A stretch of DNA of 61,187 nt from Arthrobacter sp. SPG23 (GTDB taxonomy: Bacteria > Actinomycetota > Actinomycetes > Actinomycetales > Micrococcaceae). Below, in pieces: positions 59,137 to 61,187 of this stretch. The DNA is taken from positions 1 through 61,187 of the forward strand of contig NZ_JYCN01000031.1 of the NCBI RefSeq assembly GCF_000876655.1. The letters run 5' to 3'. Both the position numbers and the translations under genes were made by a program. Each line of letters opens with the position of its first letter. Positions within the stretch are counted from its first letter, which is position 1. Under the pieces are notes generated by a model. That model had not been told where the DNA came from. It saw only the letters and a program-made list of their open reading frames with translations, and ran no database searches.

Positions 59137-60180
59137 ATGCTCTCCCCTGCCTTGCCCGTCCACGCCCCGGCCCCGGCCCCGGACCTCACAGCCTTGCCGC
59201 AGCACGTTCCCCTGGCCGTGCAGACCCGCGACGGGCTCGTGGAAAGCATCCACTACGGCTCGGTGATCGCCACCGCCCCGGACGAATCAGCCGATGGCGG
59301 CCTCCGCACGCTGTTCTCCGCGGGCGCCCCGCTGGCACCTTTCTACCCGCGCTCATCGCTCAAGCCGCTGCAGGCCGTGGCGATGGTCCGTGCCGGCCTC
59401 AACCTTCCGGCCGACCTCCTGGCCCTTACCGCAGCCAGCCACTCAGGGGCAGCAATGCACCGTGACGGCGCCCTCCGCATCCTCGAAATGCACGGGCTGA
59501 CACCCGAGGCGCTGGAAAACAGCACCGACCTGCCGTACGGGCCGGACGAACGTGAGGAATGGCTCCGCAACGGCGGCACGGCCACCCAGCTCACCCAGAA
59601 CTGCTCCGGCAAACACGCCGCCATGGCCGCGACCTGCGTCATCAACGGCTGGACGGTCAGCGGCTACCTGGATCCGGAACACCCGCTGCAGCAACTCGTG
59701 GCCGCCACCGTCGGGGAACTCACCGGCGAAGAGCCCGAGCGGACCAGCACCGACGGCTGCGGCACCCCGCTGTTCGCCCTCACCCTCCGCGGCATGGCCC
59801 GCGCCTTCGGCCGCCTTGCCGCCGCAGTGCTGACCGATCCCGGAAGTCCGGAAGCCGCCGTCGGCCGCGCCATCATCCAGCACCCCGACATGGTGGCGGG
59901 CGAAGGCCGCGATGTCACCGAACTGATGCGCCTGCTCCCCGGCGCGGTGGCCAAGGACGGTTTCGAAGGGGTCCAGCTGGTGGGCCTCCCGGACGGCCGC
60001 GCCGTGGCCGTGAAAATTTCCGACGGCGGGGACCGCGCCCGCATGCCGGTCACCGTCCGCGCACTGGGGGCCCTCGACGTCGATACCGCACCGCTGGCGG
60101 GCATCGCCACGGCAGCCGTCCTGGGCGGCGGCCGTCCCGTCGGCGAGCTGACTGCAACCGCCTTCCTCCCGGCAACCTAG
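59137..60180 (+). CDS. L-asparaginase, Rhizobium etli type II family
   Basis: A 347-aa protein from ATG 59137 (AAGGA upstream), 43 nt past the regulator stop. FYPRSSLKPLQAVAMVRAG and TAASHSGAAMHRDGALRILEMHG (Ser and Lys of the active site), then QNCSGKHAAMAATC and TDGCGTPLF, are diagnostic of the thermolabile R. etli-type asparaginase II family. It converts asparagine to aspartate and ammonia. The two cysteines in NCSGKHA and DGCG may bind zinc. Confidence 0.92.
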   Translation: MLSPALPVHAPAPAPDLTALPQHVPLAVQTRDGLVESIHYGSVIATAPDESADGGLRTLFSAGAPLAPFYPRSSLKPLQAVAMVRAGLNLPADLLALTAASHSGAAMHRDGALRILEMHGLTPEALENSTDLPYGPDEREEWLRNGGTATQLTQNCSGKHAAMAATCVINGWTVSGYLDPEHPLQQLVAATVGELTGEEPERTSTDGCGTPLFALTLRGMARAFGRLAAAVLTDPGSPEAAVGRAIIQHPDMVAGEGRDVTELMRLLPGAVAKDGFEGVQLVGLPDGRAVAVKISDGGDRARMPVTVRALGALDVDTAPLAGIATAAVLGGGRPVGELTATAFLPAT

Positions 60181-60241
60181 CCGCCCGCCCCAACCTTCCA
60201 ACCTCCCCCGCCACGCCCCGCCACGCCTCCCGAGGATACCC

Positions 60242-61187
60242 ATGACCGAAACCGCTTCCCCCGCCGCCTTCCGTTCCGAGCATGATCTCCTGGGTGACCG
60301 GGACGTTCCCGCCGCCGCGTACTGGGGCGTGCACACGCTCCGGGCCGTGGAGAACTTCCCCATCACCGGCCAGCCGCTCTCCACCAACATGTACCTGGTC
60401 CGCGGCCTCGCCGCCGTGAAACTCGCAGCCGCCCGCACCAACCACGAACTCGGCCTCCTCGACGCCGAACGCGCCCACGCCATCGAAGCCGCCTGCACCG
60501 ACGTCATGAACGGCAAACTCAACGACCAGTTCGTCGTCGACGTCATCCAGGGCGGCGCCGGCACCTCCTCGAACATGAACGCCAACGAGGTCATCGCCAA
60601 CCGCGCCCTGGAAATCCTCGGACACCCCAAAGGCCACTACACCCGCCTGCACCCCAACGACCACGTCAACCTCTCCCAGTCCACCAACGACGTCTACCCC
60701 ACCGCGGTGAAACTCGGCACCATCTTCGCCGCCCGCGAACTCCTCGCCGCCCTCGCCGAACTCCAAGACGCGTTCGCCGCCAAAGCGGTGGAATTCCGCA
60801 CCGTGGTGAAGATGGGCCGCACCCAGCTCCAGGACGCCGCGCCCATGACCCTCGGCCAGGAATTCGGCTCCTACGCCGTCACCATCGGCGAGGACCGGCT
60901 CCGCCTGGCCGAAGCGGACCTGCTGATCCACGAAATCAACCTCGGCGCCACCGCCATCGGCACCGGCCTGAACGCCCCCGCCGGCTACACCGAAGCAGCC
61001 TGCCGGCACCTCGCCGAAATCACCGGCCTGCCCCTGGTCACCGCGCCGGACCTCATCGAAGCCACCCAGGACGTCGGCGCCTTCGTCCACCTCTCCGGCG
61101 TCCTCAAACGCGTCGCCGTGAAACTCTCCAAAATCTGCAACGACCTCCGGCTGCTCTCCTCCGGCCCCCGCGCCGGACTCGGCGAAA
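60242..61187 (+). CDS. aspA: aspartate ammonia-lyase (truncated by the window end)
   Basis: The frame opens at ATG 60242 (GAGGAT upstream) and runs off the right edge after 315 codons. It shows the fumarase/aspartase family hallmarks: EHDLLGDRDVPAAAYWGVHTLRA, VIQGGAGTSSNMNANEVIANRALEILG, HPNDHVNLSQSTNDVYPTAVKLG and VKMGRTQLQDAAPMTLGQEF. The GSSxMPxKxNP loop is beyond the window. It deaminates aspartate to fumarate, completing the asparagine pathway. The stop codon is not seen. Confidence 0.94.
   Translation, partial: MTETASPAAFRSEHDLLGDRDVPAAAYWGVHTLRAVENFPITGQPLSTNMYLVRGLAAVKLAAARTNHELGLLDAERAHAIEAACTDVMNGKLNDQFVVDVIQGGAGTSSNMNANEVIANRALEILGHPKGHYTRLHPNDHVNLSQSTNDVYPTAVKLGTIFAARELLAALAELQDAFAAKAVEFRTVVKMGRTQLQDAAPMTLGQEFGSYAVTIGEDRLRLAEADLLIHEINLGATAIGTGLNAPAGYTEAACRHLAEITGLPLVTAPDLIEATQDVGAFVHLSGVLKRVAVKLSKICNDLRLLSSGPRAGLGE

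Overview
The window looks like chromosome from a high-GC actinomycete of the Arthrobacter/Pseudarthrobacter group (Micrococcales). The 5' part of the 16S rRNA gene, its rrn leader and the DUF222/HNH, DUF4389 and siderophore genes all fit this. There is no prophage, insertion sequence, tRNA or CRISPR array that I can see. Genes are densely packed, many with 4-bp stop/start overlaps that mark operons.

Layout. 1-2000: 16S rRNA 5' end and its promoter (minus strand), then an operon of cysteine-poor ribosomal proteins rpmB-rpmG-rpsN. 2.1-4.9 kb: a flavin electron-transfer cassette (ferric-reductase-like membrane protein, FMN-binding protein, ApbE flavin transferase). 5-10 kb: two paralogous SGNH hydrolases around a three-domain glutaminase, a MarR regulator with a divergent NADP-binding reductase, and a YciI protein. 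10.2-15.4 kb: an iron-siderophore import operon with a DtxR/IdeR-type box. 15.6-18.1 kb: an MFS exporter fused to carboxypeptidase-regulatory-like repeats, with its TetR regulator and two matching operators. 18.5-19.8 kb: an FBP-domain zinc protein and a lipoprotein.

20-25.8 kb: a three-gene SMC-like operon, jetA-jetB-jetC (Wadjet/MksFEB), with no adjacent jetD nuclease gene. 26-34 kb: small membrane proteins, an acyl-CoA dehydrogenase, a YchJ protein, two aldo/keto reductases and an NmrA-like protein. 34-37.4 kb: a secreted metalloprotease with Trp-rich repeats and a sulfite-oxidase-like enzyme.

37.4-45.5 kb: a divergent carbohydrate cluster. One arm has a TIM-barrel isomerase, a short-chain dehydrogenase, a dihydroxyacetone-kinase-type kinase and an RpiB-type isomerase. 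The other has an MHS transporter, a split transketolase and a FadR-type GntR regulator. The same ACTGTTAACAGT-like operator occurs three times in the divergent promoter region and twice before the regulator, so the whole set is probably one regulon. The enzymes suit catabolism of a C4 polyol or ketose (tetritol/tetrulose) to erythrose 4-phosphate, which the transketolase could feed into central metabolism.

45.5-54.2 kb: membrane, STAS, alcohol dehydrogenase, SRPBCC, amidohydrolase and GIY-YIG-like genes. 54.3-55.7 kb: a DUF222/HNH endonuclease gene interrupted by one in-frame TAG, followed by a structured repeat region. 56-58.2 kb: a uracil-DNA-glycosylase-like protein and a hipBA toxin-antitoxin pair. 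58.4-61.2 kb: a GntR regulator, an L-asparaginase and a truncated aspartate ammonia-lyase, together an asparagine-to-fumarate route.

The strongest candidates for unusual biology are the jetD-less Wadjet-like operon, the tetrose/split-transketolase regulon and the transporter fused to carboxypeptidase-regulatory-like repeats. All assignments rest on reading motifs by eye; no database search was run.
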